Source of the DNA: Flagellimonas olearia
Lineage (GTDB): Bacteria; Bacteroidota; Bacteroidia; Flavobacteriales; Flavobacteriaceae
Direction of reading: 5' to 3'
Assembly (NCBI RefSeq): GCF_009184425.1
Contig: NZ_WELG01000001.1
Span: forward strand, 62,001 to 126,000
DNA: 64,000 nt
Part shown: positions 43,333 to 51,986 of the stretch, piece after piece
Layout: the number at the start of each line of letters is the position of its first letter
How positions within the stretch are numbered: position 1 is the stretch's first letter
Made by a program: the position numbers and the translations under genes
Notes under the pieces: generated by a model
Told to the model about the DNA's origin: nothing
The model's database searches: none
Seen by the model: only the letters and a program-made list of their open reading frames with translations

Positions 43333-44949
43333 ATGCAAAAGACCGTATTGACTTTTTTGTTCGCACTCCTTTTTGTGTGGGGAATGACCCCTCAGGACAC
43401 CCCAAAGGATTATTTACAAGCCGATTTTCATAAACAACGAAGGGATGAGTTGAGAAAACTATTGCCCCCCAATACAGCCGTGGTCCTTTTTGCCAATGCA
43501 GAACGGAATCGGGCCAATGACGTGGATTATGTGTATCACCAAGACCCTAACTTTTACTACCTCACCGGATACCATGAGCCCAATGCGGTACTCGTGCTTT
43601 TTTCTGATACCCAGACGGATGCCTCAGGAAAAAAGTTTGATGAGATCATTTATGTCCAAGAACGGGACCCTCAGGCCGAGCAATGGACCGGAAAGCGTTT
43701 GGGCGTTGAAGGGGTAAAGGAAAAACTGGGTTTTGATATGGTTTTTAACGGGAAGGAATTTGAAAAGTTCCCGTTGGATTTTTCAAAATTCGATATGGTT
43801 TCCTTTGAGGATTTTCACAATGATTATCGTGATAAATCCGGGAATGCAGATTTGTTCGACCTTATCAAGACCTTCAAGGAAAAAGCCAATTATCCCTCCA
43901 ATTACAATTCTACCCGTAATCAATTGTACGCCATGATATCCGCTGCCGATGATTCCAACAGTGGAAATTTGGCTTCGACCATTAAAAGGGCATTGACACG
44001 GGATCCCGAGTTAAAGGATGATCCCTTGTTAAATGGATACGTGAATGCTGCAAATGATGATTTGCGGAAAGAAATCAAGAATACGGTATTGGTGGTCCAA
44101 AGCGAAAGCAATTTGGATTCTAGGGTGTTGTCCATGGCCATGGCTAAACTGAGGGAGGTAAAGACCCCTGAGGAGATCAAACTTTTAAAGAAGGCCGTTG
44201 AAATTTCATCGGTGGGCCAAATTGAGGTTATGAAGGCCATGCACCCCAATATGTCCGAGACTGAGATTCAGGGTGTCCACGAATACGTGTACAAGAAATA
44301 TGGTGCGGAATACGAAGGTTATCCATCCATTGTGGGTGGAGGAAACAATGGTTGTATTCTTCATTACATTGAGAACAACAAGACCAAGGTGGGCAATGAT
44401 TTGGTGCTGATGGACTTGGGTGCGGAATACCATGGCTATACCGCCGATGTGACCCGTACCATTCCTGCCAATGGAAAATTCACACCCGAACAAAAAGCAA
44501 TTTATGACATTGTTTATGATGCCCAGGAAGCGGGTATAAAAGCCAGTGTGGTGGGAGCTTCTTTCCGGGAACCTCACATAGCGGCGTATGAAGTAGTGGC
44601 AAAACGTTTAATGGCTTTGGGGATTACCAAAGATGAAAATGAAGCCAGAATTTATTTTCCGCATGGGACATCACATTACCTTGGGTTGGATGTTCATGAT
44701 GCGGGCACCTACGAAGCCTTTAAAGCCAACTCGGTCATTACAGTGGAACCTGGAATTTATATCCCAGAAGGAAGCAAGTGCGACAAGAAATGGTGGGGCA
44801 TTGCTGTGCGTATAGAAGATGATATTTTAATCACCGAAAATGGTCCCGTCAATCTATCGGAAATGGCACCAAGGACCACAGAGGCCATCGAGGCCATGAT
44901 GAAACAGCCCAGCCCCCTGGATGATTTTAAACTTCCGGAGTTGGATTAG
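43333..44949 (+). CDS. Exported Xaa-Pro aminopeptidase (M24B)
   Basis: A 538-residue aminopeptidase P family enzyme that removes N-terminal residues before proline. A signal peptide covers residues 1-18 or so. The N-terminal creatinase-like domain contains DPNFYYLTGYHEP. The catalytic pita-bread domain shows all metal ligands: DLGAEYHGYTADVTRT (two Asp), HGTSHYLGLDVHD (His), TVEPGIYIPEG (Glu) and VRIEDDILIT (Glu). The middle region has an extra segment of about 60 residues compared with E. coli PepP. Its stop overlaps that of thrC by 4 bp tail to tail. Confidence 0.93.
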   Translation: MQKTVLTFLFALLFVWGMTPQDTPKDYLQADFHKQRRDELRKLLPPNTAVVLFANAERNRANDVDYVYHQDPNFYYLTGYHEPNAVLVLFSDTQTDASGKKFDEIIYVQERDPQAEQWTGKRLGVEGVKEKLGFDMVFNGKEFEKFPLDFSKFDMVSFEDFHNDYRDKSGNADLFDLIKTFKEKANYPSNYNSTRNQLYAMISAADDSNSGNLASTIKRALTRDPELKDDPLLNGYVNAANDDLRKEIKNTVLVVQSESNLDSRVLSMAMAKLREVKTPEEIKLLKKAVEISSVGQIEVMKAMHPNMSETEIQGVHEYVYKKYGAEYEGYPSIVGGGNNGCILHYIENNKTKVGNDLVLMDLGAEYHGYTADVTRTIPANGKFTPEQKAIYDIVYDAQEAGIKASVVGASFREPHIAAYEVVAKRLMALGITKDENEARIYFPHGTSHYLGLDVHDAGTYEAFKANSVITVEPGIYIPEGSKCDKKWWGIAVRIEDDILITENGPVNLSEMAPRTTEAIEAMMKQPSPLDDFKLPELD

Positions 44950-46244
44950 TTTTTATCCAACAAATAGCTTTTAAGGTCTTCGTATGTTTTTATGAGGATG
45001 GAATGCTTTTCCTTATCCATAATTTTTTGGATTTGGGCGGGAATTTCCGGACTTAACCCAAGCGTGTCCTCAACCACATCGAGAAACTTTACCGGGTGAG
45101 CCGTTTCCAAGAAAATACCAAAGGTATTTGGATGGGTCTTTTGAAATTCCTTCAACCCCAAATAACCAACGGCCCCATGGGGATCCATAACATACCCTGT
45201 TTGGGCATACACCTCTTTCATGGCCGTTTTGGTTTCCTGGTCAGTAAAGGAATAGGAAGAAAGGTTTTCTTGAAGTGTGGCCAAATCGTCTTGGTACAAA
45301 TGCCGGATACGGACAAAATTACTGGGGTCTCCCACATCCATGGCATTGGAGATGGTGGCAATGGAAGGCATGGGTTCATAAATCCCTTTTTGCATGAATT
45401 TGGGTACTACGTTGTTCACGTTGGTAGAGGCCACGAAATGTTTAACAGGCATCCCCAGTTTTTGGGCAACCATTCCTGCGCAAATATTTCCAAAGTTTCC
45501 AGAAGGCACCGAGAAAACAATTTTCTTTCCTTTGGATTTGGCTTGTTTGTAAGCAAACAGGAAGTAGAACAATTGAGGTAACCATCGGGCTACATTGATG
45601 CTATTGGCCGATGTAAGCTTTTTGTGTTCGGTGATTCCAGCATCCAAAAAGGCTGTCTTCACCATGCGCTGGCAGTCGTCAAAAGTGCCATCCACTTCCA
45701 TGGCCACAATGTTCTGTCCCAAAGTGGTCAATTGCTTTTCTTGGATGTCGCTCACCTTGCCGCTTGGGTACAAGATCACCACGTTTACACCATCAACTCC
45801 CAAGAAACCATTGGCTACGGCGCCACCGGTATCCCCAGAGGTAGCTACCAACACCGTGACTTCTGTGGTTTCACCTTGGGAAAAATATCCCAAACAGTTG
45901 GCCATGAAGCGTGCGCCTACATCTTTGAAAGCCATGGTAGGGCCATGGAACAGTTCAAGGGTGCCTACATTTTTTTCAATGTCAACTACGGGAAAATCAA
46001 AATCCAAAGTGTTGGCAATGATTTCCTTTAAGACGGTATCCGGAATATCATCACTCACAAATTGATGAATGGCCTGGAATGCGATTTCGTGATGGGAAAG
46101 TTCATCGATATGTTCAAAAAAATCCGTTGGTAGGGGTGTTATGCTTTCCGGAAAGTATAATCCTTTGTCCGGGGCAATACCCGCAATCACGGCTTCTTTG
46201 AAAGTGGCCTTTATATGGGAATCGTTTAAGCTGTAAAATTTCAT
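44946..46244 (-). CDS. thrC: Threonine synthase
   Basis: A 432-residue PLP enzyme that converts O-phosphohomoserine to threonine. The N-terminal MKFYSLND and AVIAGIAPDKGLYFPE are the typical opening. The PLP lysine is in GPTMAFKDVGARF near residue 110. VATSGDTGGAVANGF binds the cofactor phosphate, and SVPSGNFGNICAGMVA is a second phosphate-binding loop. It is the last gene of the thrA-thrB-thrC operon; the gap to thrB is 3 bp. Its end overlaps the convergent aminopeptidase gene. Confidence 0.97.
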   Translation of the reverse strand: MKFYSLNDSHIKATFKEAVIAGIAPDKGLYFPESITPLPTDFFEHIDELSHHEIAFQAIHQFVSDDIPDTVLKEIIANTLDFDFPVVDIEKNVGTLELFHGPTMAFKDVGARFMANCLGYFSQGETTEVTVLVATSGDTGGAVANGFLGVDGVNVVILYPSGKVSDIQEKQLTTLGQNIVAMEVDGTFDDCQRMVKTAFLDAGITEHKKLTSANSINVARWLPQLFYFLFAYKQAKSKGKKIVFSVPSGNFGNICAGMVAQKLGMPVKHFVASTNVNNVVPKFMQKGIYEPMPSIATISNAMDVGDPSNFVRIRHLYQDDLATLQENLSSYSFTDQETKTAMKEVYAQTGYVMDPHGAVGYLGLKEFQKTHPNTFGIFLETAHPVKFLDVVEDTLGLSPEIPAQIQKIMDKEKHSILIKTYEDLKSYLLDKN

Positions 46245-46247
46245 GTT

Positions 46248-47171
46248 CTATCCTAATTTTTTTACGCCATGGATATTGACCTTTGAGATATGGATGTCAA
46301 ATGGGACTCCTATGGTCTTGTAGGTTTCCTCCATGGATTTTGCAACATTTTGGGCATTGTTTTCGCCTTTGCTCAAGGCAAAGATGGAAGGGCCCGATCC
46401 AGAGATGCCACAACCCAGTGCCCCGGCATCCATTGCATTGGTTTTGATATCGTCAAAAGCGGGTATCAATATAGATCGGATGGGTTCCACAATATGGTCC
46501 TCAAGGGAGCGCCCGATGAGGTCATAATCGCTCTGGAACAGTCCGGCAACCAACCCACCCAAGTTGCCCCATTGTTTGATTCCCTTTTCAAGGGAAATGG
46601 TGGTCTTCAATATTTTTCTGGAATCCGAAGTCTTTATTTCAATCTGCGGATGGATCACCGTGGCGAAAAGCTCATCCGGGGTAGGAATGGGGACAATGTC
46701 CAAAGGGGCATAGCTTCGAACCAAGGTGAAACCACCATAAATGGCTGGGGCCACATTATCGGCATGGGCTACATCACTGGCCAATTTCTCACCTTCCATG
46801 GCAAATTGAACCAGTTCCAATTTGGAAAAGGGTTTGCCCAAAAGCTCGTTCATGGCCCAAACGGCGCCTGCTGAACTGGCCGCACTACTTCCAATGCCGC
46901 TGCCCGGTTTTATGCGTTTGTCGATTTCAATCTCAAAACCACCGTCATAATCACTCTTCTCCAAAAGGGCCAAGCCCGCTACGCCAGAAACATTCTTCCC
47001 GGTTTCCAGGGGTAGATCCTGACCGATGATCTTGGTGATGCGGATTTCCTTTTCAGGGATTTTCCGAACCACCATTTCATCGCCAACGGAATCCAAGGCC
47101 AGACCAAGTACGTCAAAACCACAGGAAACATTGGCAATGGTGGCCGGACAAAAAACTTTGATTTCTTCCAT
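46248..47171 (-). CDS. thrB: Homoserine kinase
   Basis: A 307-residue GHMP kinase that phosphorylates homoserine. The ATP loop PGSGIGSSAASSAGAV is near residues 88-103, the N-terminal VFCPATIANVSCGFDVLGLALD is the family opening, and GCGISGSGPSIFAL is the third GHMP motif. ATG at 47171 follows the thrA stop by 2 bp. A TTG at 47177 would overlap thrA by 4 bp and is less likely. Confidence 0.97.
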   Translation of the reverse strand: MEEIKVFCPATIANVSCGFDVLGLALDSVGDEMVVRKIPEKEIRITKIIGQDLPLETGKNVSGVAGLALLEKSDYDGGFEIEIDKRIKPGSGIGSSAASSAGAVWAMNELLGKPFSKLELVQFAMEGEKLASDVAHADNVAPAIYGGFTLVRSYAPLDIVPIPTPDELFATVIHPQIEIKTSDSRKILKTTISLEKGIKQWGNLGGLVAGLFQSDYDLIGRSLEDHIVEPIRSILIPAFDDIKTNAMDAGALGCGISGSGPSIFALSKGENNAQNVAKSMEETYKTIGVPFDIHISKVNIHGVKKLG

Positions 47172-47173
47172 GA

Positions 47174-49618
47174 TCAATAGTTTCCAATTCTGATAATATC
47201 CGCAAAGATACCTGATGCAGTAACATCTGCACCAGCGCCGGCCCCTTTTATGATCAAAGGTTGGTTGGGGTATCTTTCGGTAAAGAACAGTACAATGTTG
47301 TCGCTTCCTTCCAAATTATAAAAATCGTGTCCCTTTGGTATTTTTTGAAGTCCTACCTTGGCCTTGCCTTCTTCAAACTGGGCCACGTATTTGAGCTTAC
47401 AGTCTGCATCCGCTGCTTCCTTATACATTTTTTGAAAATCGGCCTCGTACTTTTTCAAGGATTCAAAAAAGGCCTCGTTGGAATTGGTCTCCAAGCTTTC
47501 CTTGGGTAAAAAAGCTTCATTCTCTATGTCCTCAATATCCAATTGATAGCCACTTTCCCGGGCCAAGATCAAGATTTTCCGCATTACATCTATTCCGCTG
47601 AGGTCAATGGTAGGGTCTGGTTCTGTGTATCCTTGTTCCTGTGCCTGTTGCACCACATCGTGGAAGGTAACCGTATCATTGAAGGTGTTGAACACAAAAT
47701 TGAGACTCCCTGAAAGTACAGCCTGTATCTTTTTCACTTTGTCCCCGGAGGCAATTAAATGCTTCAGGGTGTCAATAATGGGAAGACCGGCCCCGACATT
47801 GGTCTCAAACAAAAATGGAGCGTTATATTTTTTGGCCAACTGTTTTAAATCCTTGTAGTAGCCATAATCGGAAGAACAGGCAATCTTGTTACAGGTAACC
47901 ACGGAGATGCTGTTCCGCAAATAGTCAGGATAGCTTTTGGATACCTCGGCATTGGCCGTATTGTCCACAAAGACACTGTTGCGATAGTTCAGGGATTTTA
48001 CACGGTCAAAGAATGCTTGCTTGTCCGCTTTCTCCCCTTGGTCCAAAAGATTTTTCCAATCTTTTAGGGCAATTCCACCTTCATCAAAAACCATGTTTCT
48101 GGAGTTGCTGATGCCAATGACCCGAACATTGAGTTTAAGCTCGTCTTTCAGGTATTTTTTTTGCTGTTGGATTTGCTCCAGGAATTTGGAACCTACATTG
48201 CCCACTCCCATAACAAATAGGTTGAGCTGTTTGGTGTTTTCCTCGAAAAAGGTCTCGTGCAAGGAGTTGAGTGCTTTTTTTACATCTTCTTTTCGGATTA
48301 CCGCAGAAATATTTCGTTCTGAGGCACCTTGTGCAATAGCCCTGATATTGACGTTGTTTTTGCCCAAAGTACTGAACATTTTTCCGCTCAACCCTTGATG
48401 ACTTTTCATATTGTCACCCACCAAGGCCACAATGGTAAGGTCTTTCTCAACAATAACAGGCTTTATCTTTTTGGTGGCCATTTCATATTCGAAAGCTTCA
48501 TTGACCGCCTTTTCCGCTTTTTGGGCGTCTTCGTCTGAAATACCCACGCATATGGAATGTTCCGATGAGGCTTGGGTAATCAGGACAACACTGATGTTTT
48601 TTAGGGACAGGGTCTCAAAAAAGCGTTTGGAGATTCCTGGGATACCGATCATACCGGAGCCCTCCAAGGAGAGCAGGCAAATATTGCCCACATGGCTGAT
48701 GCCCCGAACCGTTTTGCCATTGCCATTGTTATTTTTGGCAATGAGTGTCCCTGGGTTTTCAGGGTCGAACGTGTTTTTAATGGCAATGGGGATACCCTTG
48801 CCCAATACGGGTTGAATGGTTGGGGGGTAGAGGACTTTTGCTCCAAAATGGGAAAGTTCCATGGCCTCCTCGTAACTAATATGCGAAATGCATTTGGCCT
48901 GTTTCACCAATTTTGGGTTGGCGGTATACATTCCACTCACATCGGTCCAAATTTCAAGAATATCCACTTGTTCTGCCGCAGCAATGATGGCGGCGGTATA
49001 ATCCGAACCACCCCTACCCAAGGTAGTTGAGTCCCCAGAATCACTTGAGGCCACAAATCCAGGTAGCAATACTATTTTGTGTTCATTGGTTGTAAAGAAG
49101 GCATGGCAATTGGCATTGGTCTTTTCAAAATCCACATTGGCCTTGCCGTAATTGTCATCGGTGGTGATAAGCTCACGGCTATCCTTGAAAATGGCATCCA
49201 GCCCCTCTGCTTTAAAGAATTCACTGATAATGTAGGCAGAGAGCAGTTCGCCATAGCTTACAATTTTATCAGAGAGTTTTTGGGTGACCTCCCCAATTAA
49301 AAAGGAACCTTCCAGAAGCGTTTCCAACACGTTGAGGTCGCTTTTGACCTTGCTCAGGACCGCACTTTGATGTTGTATGGGAATGAGTTCCTTGATGGCG
49401 TTGAGATGTCGGTTTTCTATTTCTTGCAGGGATTCTTTGTAGGCCACATCTTGGTCCGAGGCCAGCTTTAAGGTGTTTAGGAGTAGGTCTGTAATCCCGC
49501 CAAATGCGGATACCACTACTGCGGAATTACTGTCCTCAAGGTTCTGTACTATGGACTTGACCTTGCGTATATTTTCTGGATTGGCTACCGAAGTGCCACC
49601 AAATTTTAAGACTTTCAT
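47174..49618 (-). CDS. thrA: Bifunctional aspartate kinase / homoserine dehydrogenase I
   Basis: An 814-residue fusion that catalyses the first and third steps of threonine synthesis. The kinase half (about 1-290) begins MKVLKFGGTSVANPENI and includes GRGGSDYTAAIIAAAEQ. A regulatory ACT pair follows (about 310-455, with MIGIPGISKRFFETL and MFSTLGKNNVNIRAIAQGASERNISAVI). The dehydrogenase half starts at about 465 with VMGVGNVGSKFLEQ, then NVGAGLPIIDTLKHL and ILARESGYQLD. It is probably feedback-inhibited by threonine through the ACT domains. A threonine-rich leader peptide lies 69 bp upstream, suggesting translational attenuation as well. Confidence 0.97.
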   Translation of the reverse strand: MKVLKFGGTSVANPENIRKVKSIVQNLEDSNSAVVVSAFGGITDLLLNTLKLASDQDVAYKESLQEIENRHLNAIKELIPIQHQSAVLSKVKSDLNVLETLLEGSFLIGEVTQKLSDKIVSYGELLSAYIISEFFKAEGLDAIFKDSRELITTDDNYGKANVDFEKTNANCHAFFTTNEHKIVLLPGFVASSDSGDSTTLGRGGSDYTAAIIAAAEQVDILEIWTDVSGMYTANPKLVKQAKCISHISYEEAMELSHFGAKVLYPPTIQPVLGKGIPIAIKNTFDPENPGTLIAKNNNGNGKTVRGISHVGNICLLSLEGSGMIGIPGISKRFFETLSLKNISVVLITQASSEHSICVGISDEDAQKAEKAVNEAFEYEMATKKIKPVIVEKDLTIVALVGDNMKSHQGLSGKMFSTLGKNNVNIRAIAQGASERNISAVIRKEDVKKALNSLHETFFEENTKQLNLFVMGVGNVGSKFLEQIQQQKKYLKDELKLNVRVIGISNSRNMVFDEGGIALKDWKNLLDQGEKADKQAFFDRVKSLNYRNSVFVDNTANAEVSKSYPDYLRNSISVVTCNKIACSSDYGYYKDLKQLAKKYNAPFLFETNVGAGLPIIDTLKHLIASGDKVKKIQAVLSGSLNFVFNTFNDTVTFHDVVQQAQEQGYTEPDPTIDLSGIDVMRKILILARESGYQLDIEDIENEAFLPKESLETNSNEAFFESLKKYEADFQKMYKEAADADCKLKYVAQFEEGKAKVGLQKIPKGHDFYNLEGSDNIVLFFTERYPNQPLIIKGAGAGADVTASGIFADIIRIGNY

Positions 49619-49878
49619 GATGAAATATGAGTGTAAATATGTTGTATGAATGGATTAAAAAAACGGACGGATGATATATAGCAGACTTACCCCAAAGGGG
49701 TGGTGGTAATCAAAGTGAAGATAGATGGAGTGCTTTCCATTGTAATATGATTACTATCCGTTTGTTTAACTTGCATTGTTCAATAATGAGGTGATAAAAG
49801 TAGTACTTTTGAAAACTTCGTCAAATGATTCTGGTCGTTTTTGCGAAATCCGTACAAATAATCAAATTTTTGTGTTGA
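49619..49878. other. Divergent intergenic region between thrA and nnrDE
   Basis: This holds the thr leader peptide and the possible terminator described separately, and the promoter area for both divergent genes. I do not see a convincing TAnnTTTG box for either direction. Confidence 0.4.
49687..49740 (-). promoter_or_regulatory. Candidate threonine-rich leader peptide of the thr operon
   Basis: On the minus strand, 69 bp upstream of thrA, ATG opens a short frame encoding MESTPSIFTLITTTPLG then TAA. Five of 17 residues are threonine, three of them consecutive, and two are isoleucine, as expected for a thr attenuator control peptide such as E. coli ThrL. The codons around the stop form a small hairpin (ACCCC-TTT-GGGGT, 49689-49701). 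Downstream, ATCCGTCCG followed by seven T residues (minus strand, 49672-49657) could act as a terminator arm. It can pair with AAACGGAT (49763-49756) upstream of the leader. Confidence 0.6.
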
Positions 49879-51414
49879 ATGAAAATTTTTTCTGCCCAGC
49901 AAATCTATCAAGCTGATAAATTCACAATAGAAAAACAGCAAATCACCAGCGATGTTCTCATGGAGCAGGCTGCCACCAAAATTTTTGAATGGATACACGC
50001 CCGCTTGCGGGGCACCAGTGTGAACATTCAATTGTTTTGTGGAATAGGCAACAATGGAGGGGATGGAATAGCCTTGGCCAGACATCTTCAGGAACATGGG
50101 TACGCCATTACGGTGCATGTGGTGAATTACAGTGAAAAACGGTCCAAGGATTTTCTATTGAACTTGGAGCGACTTAAGGACCGAAAGATTTGGCCAAATT
50201 TTATCAATACAGAAAGTGACCTGCCCGAAATCTCACCAAACGATATTGTAGTGGATGCCATTTTTGGCATTGGCCTGAATCGCTCCCTAGATGATTGGGT
50301 AGGCCAATTGATAGGGCATATAAATGCGTCCCAAGCCTTTACATTGTCCGTGGATGTTCCTTCGGGATTGCCGTTGGATAGGGCGCCGTGGAACCCAAAG
50401 TATGTTATAGAGTCAAGTTATGTGCTTAGTTTCCAAGTGCCTAAGTTGGCTTTTTTTCTACCAGATACGGGTGTTTACCTGAACCAATGGGAAATTTTGG
50501 ATATTGGATTGGATCCTGAATTTTTAACCCGGGAAGAGGCTGATTATGAATTGGTGGGGAAGCATCAAATAGTATCACTATATCGACCGAGATTAAAGTT
50601 TTCGCATAAAGGAACCTACGGCCATGCTATGATTGTTGGAGGGAGTTACGGTAAAATTGGAGCGGTACAATTGGCCAGTAATGCATGCTTGTCCTCAGGT
50701 GCGGGATTGGTAACGGCCTTTGTTCCACAATGTGGCTATCATTCCCTTCAAACGGCAGTGCCTGAGCTAATGGTCTTAACGGATACAGATGAACATTGCA
50801 TTACCGAGATCAGTATGCCGTTTGCGCCCAAAGTGGTCGGAATAGGGATGGGTCTGGGGACGAAGGAGCCTACCATAAAGGCGTTCAAGGACTTTTTAAA
50901 ACAAATGGAGAGTCCTGTTGTAGTGGATGCAGATGGCCTCAATATTTTGGCGATGGCCCCAGACATGTTAAAGGATGTTCCCCCACAGTCCATTTTTACA
51001 CCTCACCCCAAGGAGTTGGAACGTTTGATCGGTACATGGAAGGACGATTTTGAAAAATTGGAAAAAGCAAAAGCCTTTTCAATCAGCCATGATATTGTTT
51101 TGGTAATCAAAGGGGCGCATACCATAATCCTGTACAAAGGGAAGGGTTATGTGAATACCACGGGCAACCCTGGAATGGCCACTGCGGGCAGTGGAGATGT
51201 TCTTACAGGAATGGTAACGGGGTTAATGGCCCAGGGCTACACATCGTTGGAAGCCGCTATTTTTGGGGTTTATCTGCATGGTTTGGCAGGCGATATCAGT
51301 GCTTCGCAAAATGGGTATGAAGCCTTAAAGGCATCGGACATTGTGAATTCAATAGGTAGGGCCTATGTGGAAATTTTAAGCCCTCCAGATGTTGAAGAAA
51401 AAGAGCAAGAATAA
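49879..51414 (+). CDS. nnrDE: Bifunctional NAD(P)H-hydrate epimerase / ADP-dependent dehydratase
   Basis: A 511-residue metabolite-repair enzyme that restores damaged NADHX and NADPHX. The N-terminal YjeF_N epimerase domain (about 1-215) shows FCGIGNNGGDGIALARHL and VDAIFGIGLNR. The C-terminal carbohydrate-kinase-like domain (about 225-500) shows KGTYGHAMIVGGSYGKIGA, VVDADGLN, FTPHPKELERL and the catalytic NPGMATAGSGDVLTGMVTGLMAQG. Length and fusion order match E. coli NnrDE. It is a single gene, divergent from thrA and convergent with a small unknown gene. Confidence 0.96.
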   Translation: MKIFSAQQIYQADKFTIEKQQITSDVLMEQAATKIFEWIHARLRGTSVNIQLFCGIGNNGGDGIALARHLQEHGYAITVHVVNYSEKRSKDFLLNLERLKDRKIWPNFINTESDLPEISPNDIVVDAIFGIGLNRSLDDWVGQLIGHINASQAFTLSVDVPSGLPLDRAPWNPKYVIESSYVLSFQVPKLAFFLPDTGVYLNQWEILDIGLDPEFLTREEADYELVGKHQIVSLYRPRLKFSHKGTYGHAMIVGGSYGKIGAVQLASNACLSSGAGLVTAFVPQCGYHSLQTAVPELMVLTDTDEHCITEISMPFAPKVVGIGMGLGTKEPTIKAFKDFLKQMESPVVVDADGLNILAMAPDMLKDVPPQSIFTPHPKELERLIGTWKDDFEKLEKAKAFSISHDIVLVIKGAHTIILYKGKGYVNTTGNPGMATAGSGDVLTGMVTGLMAQGYTSLEAAIFGVYLHGLAGDISASQNGYEALKASDIVNSIGRAYVEILSPPDVEEKEQE

Positions 51415-51831
51415 TTAGGAATCCTTTATTTTTTTCGGTTTGATTCTTTTCTTCACCCATGCCAAGGCATTTTCAAACTCAATGAAAAATTCCATAGGCT
51501 TCTTGTAGAAAAGTTTTTCTATTTTGAAGTTGTGCATATCTATCTCTTTTTTGGAAACGATGGCAAAGGCCTTGAGGTTTTCCAATCCCCTTAAGTAATT
51601 GTAGATGGTGGGATCAACGGCATAGGAGTTTCTTCGAAGGCTGATATAGCCAAATTCCCTGTCCCTGAAGTGTATTTCAGAAATCCCGATGATTTGATAG
51701 GCACGTTCCAGCGTAACCGTAGCACCTTCGTCAAAGGTTGCGACCATATAGTTGTCAAAGACCTGTACCGATCCTATGTCCAATTGGTACTCTCGTACCA
51801 CTATGGTCTTCTTTGTAGAAGTAAATTTCAT
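51415..51831 (-). CDS. Small conserved protein, possibly STAS/SpoIIAA-like
   Basis: 138 residues starting MKFTSTKKTIVV. The pattern of strands and helices (YMVATFDEGATVTLERAYQIIGIS, then FGYISLRRNSYAVDPTIYNYL and LKAFAIVSKKEID) resembles the STAS/SpoIIAA-like small alpha/beta proteins common in Bacteroidota, in which a single short domain stands alone. I have no functional evidence. There is no signal peptide or transmembrane helix. It is convergent with nnrDE with no gap (TAA next to TTA). Confidence 0.7.
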   Translation of the reverse strand: MKFTSTKKTIVVREYQLDIGSVQVFDNYMVATFDEGATVTLERAYQIIGISEIHFRDREFGYISLRRNSYAVDPTIYNYLRGLENLKAFAIVSKKEIDMHNFKIEKLFYKKPMEFFIEFENALAWVKKRIKPKKIKDS

Positions 51832-51941
51832 TCCCCAAAAAGTTATAGTGTCTCAAGGCGAAAATAGATTGAAAGGGAGGGGGGGTGAAAAATATTAGAT
51901 TAAAAGCGCAAATATCGTTTGTATGGTAATATTGGGGTATA

Positions 51942-51969
51942 AAAAAAGCTGACAACTGTCAGCTTTTTT
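51942..51969 (-). terminator. clpC terminator
   Basis: A perfect 12-bp stem AAAAAAGCTGAC / GTCAGCTTTTTT with a 4-base loop, 18 bp after the clpC stop on the minus strand. Its T-run can work for the minus strand and, less strongly, in the opposite direction. Confidence 0.9.
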
Positions 51970-51986
51970 GATCTGTAACTTTTATT

